From JAAZKA01 sp034926225 (lineage in GTDB: Bacteria; Bacillota; Clostridia; Oscillospirales; QAMX01): a stretch of DNA of 64,000 bases. Below are positions 1-8,346 of this stretch, in pieces (positions within the stretch are counted from its first letter, which is position 1; each line of letters opens with the position of its first letter). The notes beneath the pieces are model-generated. The model was not told the origin of the DNA. It searched no databases and was given only the letters and a program-made list of their open reading frames with translations. The stretch spans positions 231,729 to 295,728 of the forward strand of contig JAYFRF010000005.1 of the NCBI GenBank assembly GCA_034926225.1, written 5' to 3'. Position numbers and translations under genes: made by a program.

Positions 1-299
1 CAAAACTGGTAATGCCGTTTTAAAACAAGCATCACGCGGTCGCCCTTGCGAATCCCAAGGTCATGGAATACGTTCGCTGCGCGGCTGGAAAGCTCGGACA
101 TCTCGCGGAAAGTAAACCGGCGTTCCGCCCCGCTCTCGTCGCACCACATCATCGCCAACGCGTCGGGGGTGCGCCGGGCGACTTCGTCGAGGACGTCAAA
201 GGCAAAGTTGAAATTTTCCGGATAATGAAAATCGATCTTTGTCAATACGTCTTTATCATCGAACTCTTCTTTTACGTATTCCTTATATATGGCTTCCAT
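1..299 (-). CDS. AMP-dependent acyl-CoA synthetase, N-terminal part (runs off the window)
   Basis: Only the first 99 codons are present; the gene continues beyond the left edge. The protein begins MEAIYKEYVKEEFDDKD. It then has the N-terminal layout of acetyl/medium-chain acyl-CoA synthetases: a FNFAFDVLDE segment, a TPDALAMMW strand, FTFREMSELSSRAANVF, and IRKGDRVMLVLKRHYQF, where adenylate-forming enzymes have their first beta strands. Such enzymes activate a carboxylic acid with ATP and load it onto CoA in the cytoplasm. The ATG start follows a GAGG site. It lies about 117 bases downstream of an XRE-cupin regulator on the same strand, a common pairing in Clostridia, so that regulator probably controls it. 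The AMP-binding P-loop and substrate pocket lie outside the window, so the acid used cannot be told. Confidence 0.85.
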   Translation of the reverse strand, partial: MEAIYKEYVKEEFDDKDVLTKIDFHYPENFNFAFDVLDEVARRTPDALAMMWCDESGAERRFTFREMSELSSRAANVFHDLGIRKGDRVMLVLKRHYQF

Positions 300-416
300 T
301 TTAGATAAATCCTCTTTCTTTGAGCACAGATTACGTGTTTTCGGTCATACCTTTCCTACTCAAGGCTGTTTTTTCAAAACACGCCGTACCGCCCTTTATA
401 AAGGAGGGGCGTTTTC

Positions 417-989
417 TCAATTCTCCTTACGGATAACGACCGCCAAAAATATGCAGTCCTCTCCGCCGGTTGCGATCATACCGTGGCCCCGGCGACTGTC
501 GTAGTAGACAGCGTCACCGGGGCAGAGAATCTCGATGTGCTCGCCGTAGACGAATTTCATCTTGCCCTTTAATATGAAGTCTAATTCCTGATGTTCGTGC
601 GTCGTCTGATGCACGGCTCGGTACTGTTCCTCCTCGCGGTAAGGCGCCGTAACGACATACGGCTCCGCGAGCTTGTCCCGAAAAAGATAGCCGAGGTTTT
701 CATACAGAAATCCCTCGCGCCGTTTGATCGGCAGTCCTTCTCCCGCACGCGTGACGGTGTACCCCGTCAGCTTCGGCGAATCACCGGTCAGAAGCTCGGT
801 CAGCTCCACGCCGAACGCGGCCGCGCATTTATAAAGAAAGGTGAACGAGAAATCCACCTGTCCTTCCTCACACGCCGCGTATTCTTCTTCGGAGACATCG
901 CAGCGCTTGGCCATTTCCGCCGCGGAAATAGCGCTGATATCCCGCAGTCCGCGTATTCTTTCCGCAATCTGGAGAACCTGATTATCCAC
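417..989 (-). CDS. XRE-family transcriptional regulator with C-terminal cupin domain
   Basis: This is a cytoplasmic DNA-binding regulator of about 191 residues. Residues ~5-65 form a helix-turn-helix of the Cro/CI type (LQIAERIRGLRDIS, then a CDVSEEEYAACEEG recognition region). Residues ~115-190 form a cupin barrel with the HEHQELDFILKGK and CPGDAVYYDS motifs, which usually bind a small effector or metal. I chose a GTG start because GGAGG lies 10 bases upstream. The frame stays open further upstream, but there it runs across a consensus promoter whose -35 box is the extended frame's first codons, so the longer start is unlikely. It probably regulates the acyl-CoA synthetase gene just downstream and perhaps itself, through the inverted repeat in its leader. 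Confidence 0.85.
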   Translation of the reverse strand: MDNQVLQIAERIRGLRDISAISAAEMAKRCDVSEEEYAACEEGQVDFSFTFLYKCAAAFGVELTELLTGDSPKLTGYTVTRAGEGLPIKRREGFLYENLGYLFRDKLAEPYVVTAPYREEEQYRAVHQTTHEHQELDFILKGKMKFVYGEHIEILCPGDAVYYDSRRGHGMIATGGEDCIFLAVVIRKEN

Positions 990-1020
990 TGCTGCATAAC
1001 CTCCGTCGTATTGGATTTTC

Positions 1021-1040
1021 ACGGAATTACTATGTTCCGT
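1021..1040. promoter_or_regulatory. Inverted repeat, candidate operator of the XRE-cupin regulator
   Basis: ACGGAA and TTCCGT are perfect inverted half-sites separated by 8 bases. They lie directly downstream of the -10 box, at or just after the expected transcription start. That position suits an autoregulatory operator; binding is inference. Confidence 0.45.
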
Positions 1041-1047
1041 AGCGTAT

Positions 1048-1076
1048 ATTCTATCAAATAATTTTCCCGTTGTCAA
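1048..1076 (-). promoter_or_regulatory. Sigma-A promoter of the XRE-cupin gene
   Basis: On the minus strand TTGACA is followed after 17 bases by TAGAAT. It lies about 60 bases before the chosen GTG start and supports that start over the longer frame. The rest of the 326-base gap up to rlmB holds the divergent rlmB promoter and nothing else I can name. Confidence 0.75.
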
Positions 1077-1241
1077 ACGCTTTTACTTCGCATTCAGTCG
1101 AAATCCTATTTCTTTTCTCCACTTTTCCCGTGCAATAACGCCAAAACATTTCTTACCGTGCAAAGGCATAATAATTATCTCCAGTTTGCCGCTTTTGTTT
1201 TTGTGCATTATGCAGAAAGTTCCCTCTTTCGATTTCCTCCA

Positions 1242-1270
1242 TTGCAAATAAAGGTTTCTTGTGGTAAACT
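1242..1270 (+). promoter_or_regulatory. Candidate promoter for rlmB
   Basis: TTGCAA and TAAACT (each 4 of 6 to consensus) are spaced by 17 bases, about 45 bases before the rlmB start. The region between is AT-rich. Confidence 0.45.
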
Positions 1271-1315
1271 GTAGATTAGATAGCTATATATATTGTAAAA
1301 TATAAGGAGTTTCAC

Positions 1316-2080
1316 ATGTCGTTACCTGATTCCGGTGAACGGTCCGTCCTTGAGGGCCGGCACGCCGTTTCCGAAGCTCTTGCCGCGCGCAGGCTGATCG
1401 ATAAAATCTATCTCCTTAAAAACGCGCCCGATGATTCCACTCTTTCCTCCATCCGCACCCGCGCGCAGGCGGCCGGCATCCCCGTCGTCGAGGTCGACCG
1501 GTGCAAGCTTGATTCTATGAGCCAGACCGGCGCGCATCAGGGTGTGATCGCGGCTGTCCCTGCGGTGGACTACGCAAGCGTCGAGGATATCCTCCGCGCG
1601 GCCGACGCGGACAGTGCGCCCGCCCTGATCGTTCTGTGCGACGGACTATCCGATCCGCATAACCTCGGCGCCATCGTCCGTACGGCGGGTGCCGCCGGCG
1701 CGCATGGCGTCATCATCCCTAAGCATCGCAGTGTTTCTCTGACCGCGGCCTGTGCCAAAGCCGCCGCCGGCGCGCTGGAGCATGTGCCCGTCGCCCGCGT
1801 CACAAATCTTGCGGAAACGATCGTCACGCTGCAAAAGCATGGTATCTGGGTCTTCGGCACCGCCGGAGAAGCGGCAACTTCTTTATATGACGCCGACTTC
1901 GACCGCCCCGCGGCGATCGTCATCGGCAACGAGGGCAGCGGCCTTTCGCGTCTGGTACGCGAACGCTGCGACTACCTCTTAAGCATTCCGATGAAAGGCG
2001 CGGTGCCTTCCCTAAACGCGTCCGCCGCCGCCGCCGTTGTGTTATTTGAAGCCGTCCGCCGTCGCTTGGGACGCGTATAA
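1316..2080 (+). CDS. rlmB: 23S rRNA (guanosine-2'-O-)-methyltransferase, TrmH/SpoU family
   Basis: This enzyme methylates a ribose 2'-OH in 23S rRNA with S-adenosylmethionine; RlmB proteins act on G2251. The 254-residue protein has the small N-terminal substrate-binding domain (VLEGRHAVSEALAARR, residues ~8-80). A SPOUT knot domain follows with all three family motifs: NLGAIVRTAGAAGAHGVI, AIVIGNEGSGLS and IPMKGAVPSLNASAAAAV. Length and motif order are normal. AAGGAG sits 8 bases before the ATG. The next gene starts 33 bases downstream on the same strand, so the two are probably cotranscribed. The exact target guanosine is assigned by family. Confidence 0.9.
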   Translation: MSLPDSGERSVLEGRHAVSEALAARRLIDKIYLLKNAPDDSTLSSIRTRAQAAGIPVVEVDRCKLDSMSQTGAHQGVIAAVPAVDYASVEDILRAADADSAPALIVLCDGLSDPHNLGAIVRTAGAAGAHGVIIPKHRSVSLTAACAKAAAGALEHVPVARVTNLAETIVTLQKHGIWVFGTAGEAATSLYDADFDRPAAIVIGNEGSGLSRLVRERCDYLLSIPMKGAVPSLNASAAAAVVLFEAVRRRLGRV

Positions 2081-2113
2081 CACAGCAAAAGTTTGAAAAA
2101 AGGTGGTATCCAT

Positions 2114-4378
2114 ATGCGGGAAAACGATCCCGGAAAAACCGGTTTCCCGGAGCGGCCTTCGATTCCGCCGTCCGTACAGGACGATCGGGAGCTTGATGAG
2201 ATCATGGAGCTTCTCGGCGATGCCGATCTCACCTCCGACGAGGAATCCGCGTCTCTCTCCGACAGTAATTTTGTATTCGATGATATTCTGAAGGAATACG
2301 AAGGGGATCCTTCCCCCGTTTCTGAAAAACCTTCCCCCACTCCGGCGCCTGTTGACGAACCGACACAGCGTATTGTCAAGCCCGTTCTCCCCGCCGAACC
2401 GGCCCCCGCCGAGCCTGCGCCGACTGCAGCTCCCGCCCAGTCCGTACCCGCGTCGGCCGTACCCGTCGAATCGCCGGCCGCCCCCCATACAGACGAAGAA
2501 GAAGCCCCGGATGTCCGGCAGACGATTTCCGATCAGGTCTCGCAGGTCATGGACCAAAAAAAATCGCAGCCCCACCGCCTTCCAAAGCATGTCGCCAAAA
2601 ACAGCGCGGTTCAGGTTGCCGATGAGTATGAAGAGGTGCCCCCAAAGCCTGACGAAACCACCGCAAGTTCCCCGGCGCCGACCGGCCCCGCATGCAGCGA
2701 CGACCTGCGCAGCTTCCGCGGACTGACTCCCGCCGATGCGCTCGCTAAGGCGAAAAGCGCCGTCCGGTACTATCGCTGGCGCAGCTTTGTGACACTCCTT
2801 CTATCGCTGCTTTCCGCCTACGTCACCGCCGCGCCTACCTACGGGCTGCCGCTGCCGTCGTTTGTATCCTATGTCAAGCTGCCGTTCGTCTATCTGTTCA
2901 TCCTCAACGCTATTCAGATCGGCGCGATGTTTTTATGCGTTTCGCTTCTTGCCGACGGTCTGCGCATGCTGTTCCGCCGGAAGTTTAAGGCGGAAACGCT
3001 GCTGTTTTTCCCCTGCCTGATCAATTTGCTCTATACCATGCAGATCATGGTCTCCCCGACCTCCGGCGGGTATCTCCCCTATCACCCCGTCGTGATCCTG
3101 TCCCTGTTCTTCGGTATGCTGACGCGCCTGCTGCGCTACGAAAATGTCGTGCGCACCTGCCGCGCGCTGACACTCGGCTCCGGTAAATACGCCGCTGTCA
3201 ACGGCATCCATACCGCCGACGGACATGTCCGTACCGTTTATAAACAGGAACCGGCGGGCCTTGAACGCCGCGTGATGGATCGTCTTTGGGATGAGGACCG
3301 CGTCGAGCGTTTCCTTTCCTACTACTCTCCCTTCGCGCTCGTCCTCACCGCTGTTTTCGCTGCCATCGCCGCCCTCTCCGGCTCCGGCACGGTCAGCTTC
3401 CTCTGGTGCTGGTCAGCACTCCTGTCTGTTTCTCTGCCCGGCGGTCTGCTCGTCGCTTGTGTGATGCCCTCCTCGTCCGTTTCCGGCAGGCTTGCCCATA
3501 CCGGCACGATCCTCGCGGGGCCTCGCGCGCCTGTTCTGTTAAACGATACCGAATCGGTCATCCTGCAGGAACGCGATGTCTTCCCGACAAAGATGATTTC
3601 GTTCTCCCCTGTCAGGGTTTTCTCCGGCTTTACTCCCGAAAAGGTGGACCTCTGTACGCTCGCCGTTCTCAAAGCCTCCGGCAGCGGCTTATATCACGCC
3701 CTTGCGGTCTCCCTCTCCCGCGTACCGATGAACATGCCGCTGATGGAAAACTTTGAATTCTACGAAACCGGCGGTATGGGCGCGTTCGTCAACTCCGACC
3801 GTATCCTCGTCGGCACCGCGAACTTCATCCTCCGCTCCGGAGTCCGGATCCCGGAGGGGATCAACCTGAAAAACGGCGTCTTTGTGTCGATCAACATGCA
3901 GTTTGCCGGGTTGTATCCCGTAAAATATGACGTACAGCCCTCCGTCCGCCGCGCGCTGACCTATCTGACGCGCCGGCATCTGACCCCGATTCTCGCCGTG
4001 CGTGATTTTAGTATCACCCCTCAGCTCGTTGAGGCCAAATTTAAGATTCCCCCGGACTCCCTTGGCTTCCCCGACTTAGGGGAGCGCATCGCCTACTCCG
4101 GCATGCGCGACGGGCTGGACGACGAGCCGATCGCGGCACTCGCGGTGGATTCCGCCGTGAATTTCTCCGACGCCGTCGCTTCCGGCAAGCGCGTCTTCGC
4201 CGCCACACGCGTCAATCTCGTGATCGGTCTTATCGCGGCAATCCTCGGCGTCGGTTTGAATTTCTTCCTCCTCTTTACGCGCAGCGCGGCCTCTATTACG
4301 CCGATCAACGTCCTCTATTACACCTGTCTATGGTTTGTCCCGGCTCTTCTGGTTTCTTTTGCCGCAAATCGTCGTTAA
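2114..4378 (+). CDS. Membrane protein resembling a P-type ATPase that has lost its catalytic motifs
   Basis: I recognise the architecture but not a named family. Residues 1-215 are acidic and rich in Pro and Ala, probably disordered. Four or more hydrophobic segments follow (~220-330 and ~400-460), then a soluble region of roughly 200 residues, then two C-terminal membrane helices. The layout follows P1B-type ATPases: the LPGGLLVACVMP segment stands where CPC-type ion-site helices occur, and VGTANFILRSGVRIP and NGVFVSINMQFAG match the N-domain/P-domain pattern. The phosphorylation motif DKTGT is absent; the aligned stretch reads VILQERDVFPTK. I also see no TGES and no GDGxND. It therefore cannot pump by the normal cycle. 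The start is an ATG behind AAGGTGG; an in-frame TTG seven codons earlier lacks a good ribosome site. Confidence 0.6.
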   Translation: MRENDPGKTGFPERPSIPPSVQDDRELDEIMELLGDADLTSDEESASLSDSNFVFDDILKEYEGDPSPVSEKPSPTPAPVDEPTQRIVKPVLPAEPAPAEPAPTAAPAQSVPASAVPVESPAAPHTDEEEAPDVRQTISDQVSQVMDQKKSQPHRLPKHVAKNSAVQVADEYEEVPPKPDETTASSPAPTGPACSDDLRSFRGLTPADALAKAKSAVRYYRWRSFVTLLLSLLSAYVTAAPTYGLPLPSFVSYVKLPFVYLFILNAIQIGAMFLCVSLLADGLRMLFRRKFKAETLLFFPCLINLLYTMQIMVSPTSGGYLPYHPVVILSLFFGMLTRLLRYENVVRTCRALTLGSGKYAAVNGIHTADGHVRTVYKQEPAGLERRVMDRLWDEDRVERFLSYYSPFALVLTAVFAAIAALSGSGTVSFLWCWSALLSVSLPGGLLVACVMPSSSVSGRLAHTGTILAGPRAPVLLNDTESVILQERDVFPTKMISFSPVRVFSGFTPEKVDLCTLAVLKASGSGLYHALAVSLSRVPMNMPLMENFEFYETGGMGAFVNSDRILVGTANFILRSGVRIPEGINLKNGVFVSINMQFAGLYPVKYDVQPSVRRALTYLTRRHLTPILAVRDFSITPQLVEAKFKIPPDSLGFPDLGERIAYSGMRDGLDDEPIAALAVDSAVNFSDAVASGKRVFAATRVNLVIGLIAAILGVGLNFFLLFTRSAASITPINVLYYTCLWFVPALLVSFAANRR

Positions 4379-4425
4379 TTCGCCTGTTTTTTTGTGATTT
4401 TTCTGCACTCAATGAAAATTAGTGC

Positions 4426-4454
4426 TTGCATTTAAGCCTTCAATCGAGTATAAT
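4426..4454 (+). promoter_or_regulatory. Sigma-A promoter of the EF-G-like gene
   Basis: TTGCAT and a perfect TATAAT are spaced by 17 bases, about 50 bases before the start codon. Confidence 0.75.
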
Positions 4455-4505
4455 ATTACTTAATGCGGATCATTTCATTTTTTAACGCCATAAAGGAGTA
4501 TGAAC

Positions 4506-6569
4506 ATGGGGTACACACCGGATAAGATCAGAAACGTTACATTGCTCGGCCATGGCGGCGACGGCAAGACCTCTCTCGCCGAAAGCCTTCTCTTTCTGAC
4601 GAAGGGTACGGACCGCTTAGGGAAGGTCACCGACGGCAATACCGTCTGCGATTACGATCCCGAGGAAATCCGTCGCCAGTTCACCATCGGCGCCTCCCTC
4701 GCGCCTGTGGAATATAATGGCTTTAAATTAAACTTTATCGATACCCCCGGATTTTTCGATTTCGCCGGTGAAATTATGCAGGCTCTCCGCGTTACCGAAA
4801 CCGGTTTGATCTTTGCAACCGCCAAATCCGGCGTCGCGGTCGGTACCGAAAAGAGCTGGAAGTATTGCGTCGATCGCAATCTTTCCCGTATGTTCTATAT
4901 CTCCAAACTCGATGAAGAGCATGCCGATTTCACGCGCGTTGCCGATCAGCTCCGCTCTCAGTTCGGCTCCTCCGTCTGCCCCATCACCTTCCCCGTGATG
5001 AACGGTACCAAGGTCGACTGCATCGTTGACGTCGTGAAGAATAAGGCTTATAAGACCGACGGCGGAAAGCTTACCGAGACGGCTGTTCCCGCCTCCGCCG
5101 CTTCCGTTATGGAAGATTACCGCGCCCAGCTTTCCGAAGCCATCGCCGAAACCGACGACGATCTGATGGAGAAGTTCTTCGCCGAGGAACCCTTCACGGA
5201 AGAAGAATTCCTTAAGGGCGTCAAGGCCGCCGTTAAGACCGGCGCCCTCGCACCCATCTTCTGTGGTGCCGCGACGACCGGCGACGGTACCCTCCCGCTT
5301 TTACAGAGTATCATCGATTATGCGCCTTCCCCTCTCGACGCACCCGCCCAGCTCACCGCTGACGGCGACGAGGTTGCCGCCGATCCCGGTGCGCCGACCT
5401 GCGCCTTCGTCTTCAAAACAGTCACCGACCAGTATGGCCGTTTCTCCTTCTTCCGCGTCATGGCCGGCAAGGTCTCCGCGGATATGTCCCTTACCAATGC
5501 CCGTACCGGTGAGCCGGAAAAGATCGGCCACATCTACATGGTTCGCGGCAAGAAGAACATCGAGGTAACCGAAATCGGTCTCGGCGACATCGGCGCCGTT
5601 TCCAAACTCGTCAACACCAAGACCAACGATACCCTCTGCGCGCCCGGCCGTGTTGTGTCCCTTGCGCCGATCATCTTTATGGAACCCTGCTACAAGCAGG
5701 CCATTAAGCCTAAAGTCAAGGGCGGCGAAGAAAAAATCGCTTCCGGCCTTACGAAGCTTCGCGACGAGGATCAGACGTTTGAAGCTTATAACGATCCCGA
5801 GACGCATGAATACATCATCGCTGGCGCCGGCGACATGCACTTAGACGTCCTCTGCTCCAAGCTCAAGAGCAAATTCGGCGTTGAGCCGGAGCTTTTTGCC
5901 CCGCGTGTCGCGTATCGCGAGAAGATTCGCAAGAAGGTCCAGGCCGAAGGCAAGCATAAGAAACAGTCCGGCGGCCATGGCCAGTACGGTCACGTCAAGA
6001 TCGAGTTCGAGCCCTGCGACAGCACCGAAATGGTCTTTGAGGAACGCGTATTCGGTGGAAGCGTGCCGAAGAACTTCTTCCCCGCCGTAGAAAAGGGCCT
6101 GCGCGACTGCATGGATCGCGGCTTGCTCGCGGGTTACCCCGTCGTGAACCTCAAAGCCACCCTCTTCGACGGTTCCTACCACGACGTTGACTCCAACGAG
6201 CTTTCCTTCAAGATGGCTGCCCGCCTCGCGTTCAAGGACGGCTTCCCGAAGGCGAATCCCGTTATCATGGAGCCGATCGGCTCGCTGAAGGTCTTCGTAC
6301 CGGACGCGAACATGGGCGATATCATTTCCGACATGAACAAGCGCCGCGGTCGTGTCATGGGTATGACCCCCACCGAAGACGGCTTACAGATGATCGAAGC
6401 CGAAGTTCCGATGGCAGAAATGGCTTCCTACGCGATCGACCTGCGTTCGATTTCCCAAGGGCGCGGCAGATTCGTTCTGAAATTCGAGCGCTACGAGGAC
6501 GCCCCGCCGATGGTTCAGCAGAAGGTTATCGACGACGCCAAGGCCACGATGGAAGAGGACGACGAATAA
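4506..6569 (+). CDS. Elongation factor G-like translational GTPase (EF-G-2 type)
   Basis: The five-domain EF-G architecture fits about 687 residues. The GTPase domain has GHGGDGKTSL (G1), RRQFTIGAS (G2), DTPGFFDF (G3) and SKLDEE (G4). Domain IV has GGHGQYGHVKIEF and SYHDVDSNELSFK, and domain V ends GRGRFVLKFERYEDAP. Two substitutions separate it from housekeeping FusA: the His of DTPGHVDF, which corresponds to the catalytic His of EF-Tu, is Phe, and the NKxD of G4 is SKLD. This matches the EF-G-like group (EF-G-2) found beside true EF-G in many Firmicutes, whose cellular job is unsettled. Start: AAGGAG lies 7 bases before the chosen ATG, whereas an ATG two codons earlier is too close to it. 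Confidence 0.85.
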   Translation: MGYTPDKIRNVTLLGHGGDGKTSLAESLLFLTKGTDRLGKVTDGNTVCDYDPEEIRRQFTIGASLAPVEYNGFKLNFIDTPGFFDFAGEIMQALRVTETGLIFATAKSGVAVGTEKSWKYCVDRNLSRMFYISKLDEEHADFTRVADQLRSQFGSSVCPITFPVMNGTKVDCIVDVVKNKAYKTDGGKLTETAVPASAASVMEDYRAQLSEAIAETDDDLMEKFFAEEPFTEEEFLKGVKAAVKTGALAPIFCGAATTGDGTLPLLQSIIDYAPSPLDAPAQLTADGDEVAADPGAPTCAFVFKTVTDQYGRFSFFRVMAGKVSADMSLTNARTGEPEKIGHIYMVRGKKNIEVTEIGLGDIGAVSKLVNTKTNDTLCAPGRVVSLAPIIFMEPCYKQAIKPKVKGGEEKIASGLTKLRDEDQTFEAYNDPETHEYIIAGAGDMHLDVLCSKLKSKFGVEPELFAPRVAYREKIRKKVQAEGKHKKQSGGHGQYGHVKIEFEPCDSTEMVFEERVFGGSVPKNFFPAVEKGLRDCMDRGLLAGYPVVNLKATLFDGSYHDVDSNELSFKMAARLAFKDGFPKANPVIMEPIGSLKVFVPDANMGDIISDMNKRRGRVMGMTPTEDGLQMIEAEVPMAEMASYAIDLRSISQGRGRFVLKFERYEDAPPMVQQKVIDDAKATMEEDDE

Positions 6570-6589
6570 AAATCCCGCAAAAAAGATCA

Positions 6590-6619
6590 GGCCGCCGGAT
6601 CGCAGACGATCCGGCGGCC
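6590..6619 (+). terminator. Terminator of the EF-G-like gene
   Basis: A perfect 13-bp GC-rich stem (GGCCGCCGGATCG) with a 4-base loop follows the stop codon by 20 bases. The tail is AT-rich but not a pure T run. Confidence 0.75.
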
Positions 6620-6640
6620 ATTTATACGTTTCTGTCAAAA

Positions 6641-6675
6641 AAGGCGGCTGCCAGTTCTTTTCCTGCAGCCGCCTT
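6641..6675 (-). terminator. Terminator of the sugar ABC importer operon
   Basis: An 11-bp perfect stem (AAGGCGGCTGC) with a 13-base loop ends in a T run on the minus strand, just past the solute-binding protein gene. Together with the facing stem it insulates two convergent units. Confidence 0.85.
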
Positions 6676-6689
6676 GCCGTTATAAGGAG

Positions 6690-8273
6690 TTATTTACTCA
6701 GCTTATCATTGATTTCCGTCTGCTGCTGGTTGTACAGGTCAATGAGATCCTTTAAACCGAGCTTCTCGATTTCCTGTACATAGGCGTCCCAATCGTCGAG
6801 CGAGCGCTGGCCGCTGATGAAATCGCCGAGAGCCTGCTGCATCGCGGTGTTGATCGGGTCATTTAAAATGTTGTACTGTTCGAGGTTTTTGTCGCTCCAG
6901 GAGATCGCGGGCAGGCGGTACTCACCGGAGAACTCGCCGATCTTTTCGATCGCTTCGCGGGCATACTCGGACGCGAAGGTGTTCATCGCGACAGTATCGC
7001 AGTTGAGGTAGAAGCCTCTCTGATAGAAGCCGAACTTCGTCGGATAATCGAAGAAGTTGCTCTGGCCGGCAACGATGCCGATATGGCTCTTGGTGCCGTC
7101 GGCGTTGACCGTATAGGACTCGCCTTCGATGCCCCAGTTCATCGCGGTGATGCCGTCTTCGGAGTACATCCAGTCGAACATGTTAAGCAGGCGATCGACA
7201 TACTTGGAGCTGACGAAGGTGACGTAACCGGAGGTCAGGAGCTGCGTCTGGGCGTTAAAGGTCTTGACGCCGCTGCCGCCGCCTTCAAACGGATCCATGA
7301 AAGCAAACTGGACGTCGGGATTGTCGGCCTTCATCGCGTTGGTATAGGTATCGAGACGGCCGTAGTAATCGTTGAAAACGAAACCCTTATTGGTGGAGAT
7401 GATTTCCTGCCAGTCGGCGGTGGTCATGGAGAACCAGTTCGTCGGTATCAGCTCGTCTTCCCACATCTGATGGAGCCAGGTGATGCATTCCTTCATGGGT
7501 TCCGCGGTGGAGCCGTAAGTCCAGGCGGAATCGGCGTTGGAATAATACATGCCATAACCGCCGCCCCACTGCCACACGATACGGTCGAGGATGCCCGGCC
7601 AGCTTCTGTTGGCTAGCGGATAGGAATCCGGATACTCCTCCTTTAGCTTCAAGCAGGCGTCATGCAGCTCGACCTCGGTCTTCGGGACAGCGATCTCAAA
7701 TTTCTCAAACAGGTCTTTTCGGTAATCCCAGATCGTGGAGTTGTTGCCCATGCCGTAACCGATCTGCGGGGTGACATACAGTCCGCCGTCGGCGGCGTAG
7801 AACATGTCGGTATAGCCGTCCTGCTGCGCGGCGAGCCATGCTTGATAATTGGGCATCCCGGTCAGCTTACCTTCATAATTTACGAGAGCGCCCTGCAAGC
7901 CCCAAATGGCGGCTTCCGACGCACTGAACGCGGCGGCCAGGTCCGGCAGCTCGCCGGAGGCAAGGCCTAAGTTGATCTTATCGGAGATGCCGTCCTGGAA
8001 AGGTGTCACGTTGAAGTATATGCCTGTTGCCGCGTTGATTGCGCGTTCGCAAACGAGATCCTTGGCATACAGATACGACGGGTTCTCGACGATCCACATG
8101 TTGACGGTAATATCGTCCTTTTTTACGACCGCGGTAGTCGTCGCGGCGGCCGTCGTCGCCCCGGCAGCGGTGGTCGCGGCGGTCGTCGCGGTCGAGCCGC
8201 CTGCCGAGCAGCCGGCGAACAGGGTGATCAGGAGCAGCGACGCGAGGAAGATGACAGCTATGCGCTTTTTCAT
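6690..8273 (-). CDS. Extracellular solute-binding lipoprotein of a carbohydrate ABC importer
   Basis: The protein has a lipoprotein signal peptide (KKR, hydrophobic core, lipobox LFAGC) and should be anchored outside the membrane. A Thr/Ala linker follows the Cys (residues ~23-50), typical of clostridial lipoproteins. The rest is a family-1 type binding fold of about 475 residues with many aromatic residues, similar to LplA-like proteins. It should capture a sugar or oligosaccharide and pass it to the two permeases encoded upstream. The start is the ATG behind AAAAGGA; an in-frame ATG seven codons earlier has no ribosome site. No ATPase gene is nearby, so a shared MsmX-type ATPase is likely. 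The sugar is unknown. Confidence 0.85.
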   Translation of the reverse strand: MKKRIAVIFLASLLLITLFAGCSAGGSTATTAATTAAGATTAAATTTAVVKKDDITVNMWIVENPSYLYAKDLVCERAINAATGIYFNVTPFQDGISDKINLGLASGELPDLAAAFSASEAAIWGLQGALVNYEGKLTGMPNYQAWLAAQQDGYTDMFYAADGGLYVTPQIGYGMGNNSTIWDYRKDLFEKFEIAVPKTEVELHDACLKLKEEYPDSYPLANRSWPGILDRIVWQWGGGYGMYYSNADSAWTYGSTAEPMKECITWLHQMWEDELIPTNWFSMTTADWQEIISTNKGFVFNDYYGRLDTYTNAMKADNPDVQFAFMDPFEGGGSGVKTFNAQTQLLTSGYVTFVSSKYVDRLLNMFDWMYSEDGITAMNWGIEGESYTVNADGTKSHIGIVAGQSNFFDYPTKFGFYQRGFYLNCDTVAMNTFASEYAREAIEKIGEFSGEYRLPAISWSDKNLEQYNILNDPINTAMQQALGDFISGQRSLDDWDAYVQEIEKLGLKDLIDLYNQQQTEINDKLSK

Positions 8274-8346
8274 GGTTCCTTTTCTCCTTTTCATGGGTGT
8301 ATTTACTTTAAGCGGTTTTGCCGCAAAAGCACGGTTTACATCCGGT

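Noticed and set aside
990..1076. Longer N-terminus for the XRE-cupin protein starting at TTG 1076
   Set aside because: Its first codons are the -35 box of a consensus promoter, and a GGAGG-GTG start lies downstream.
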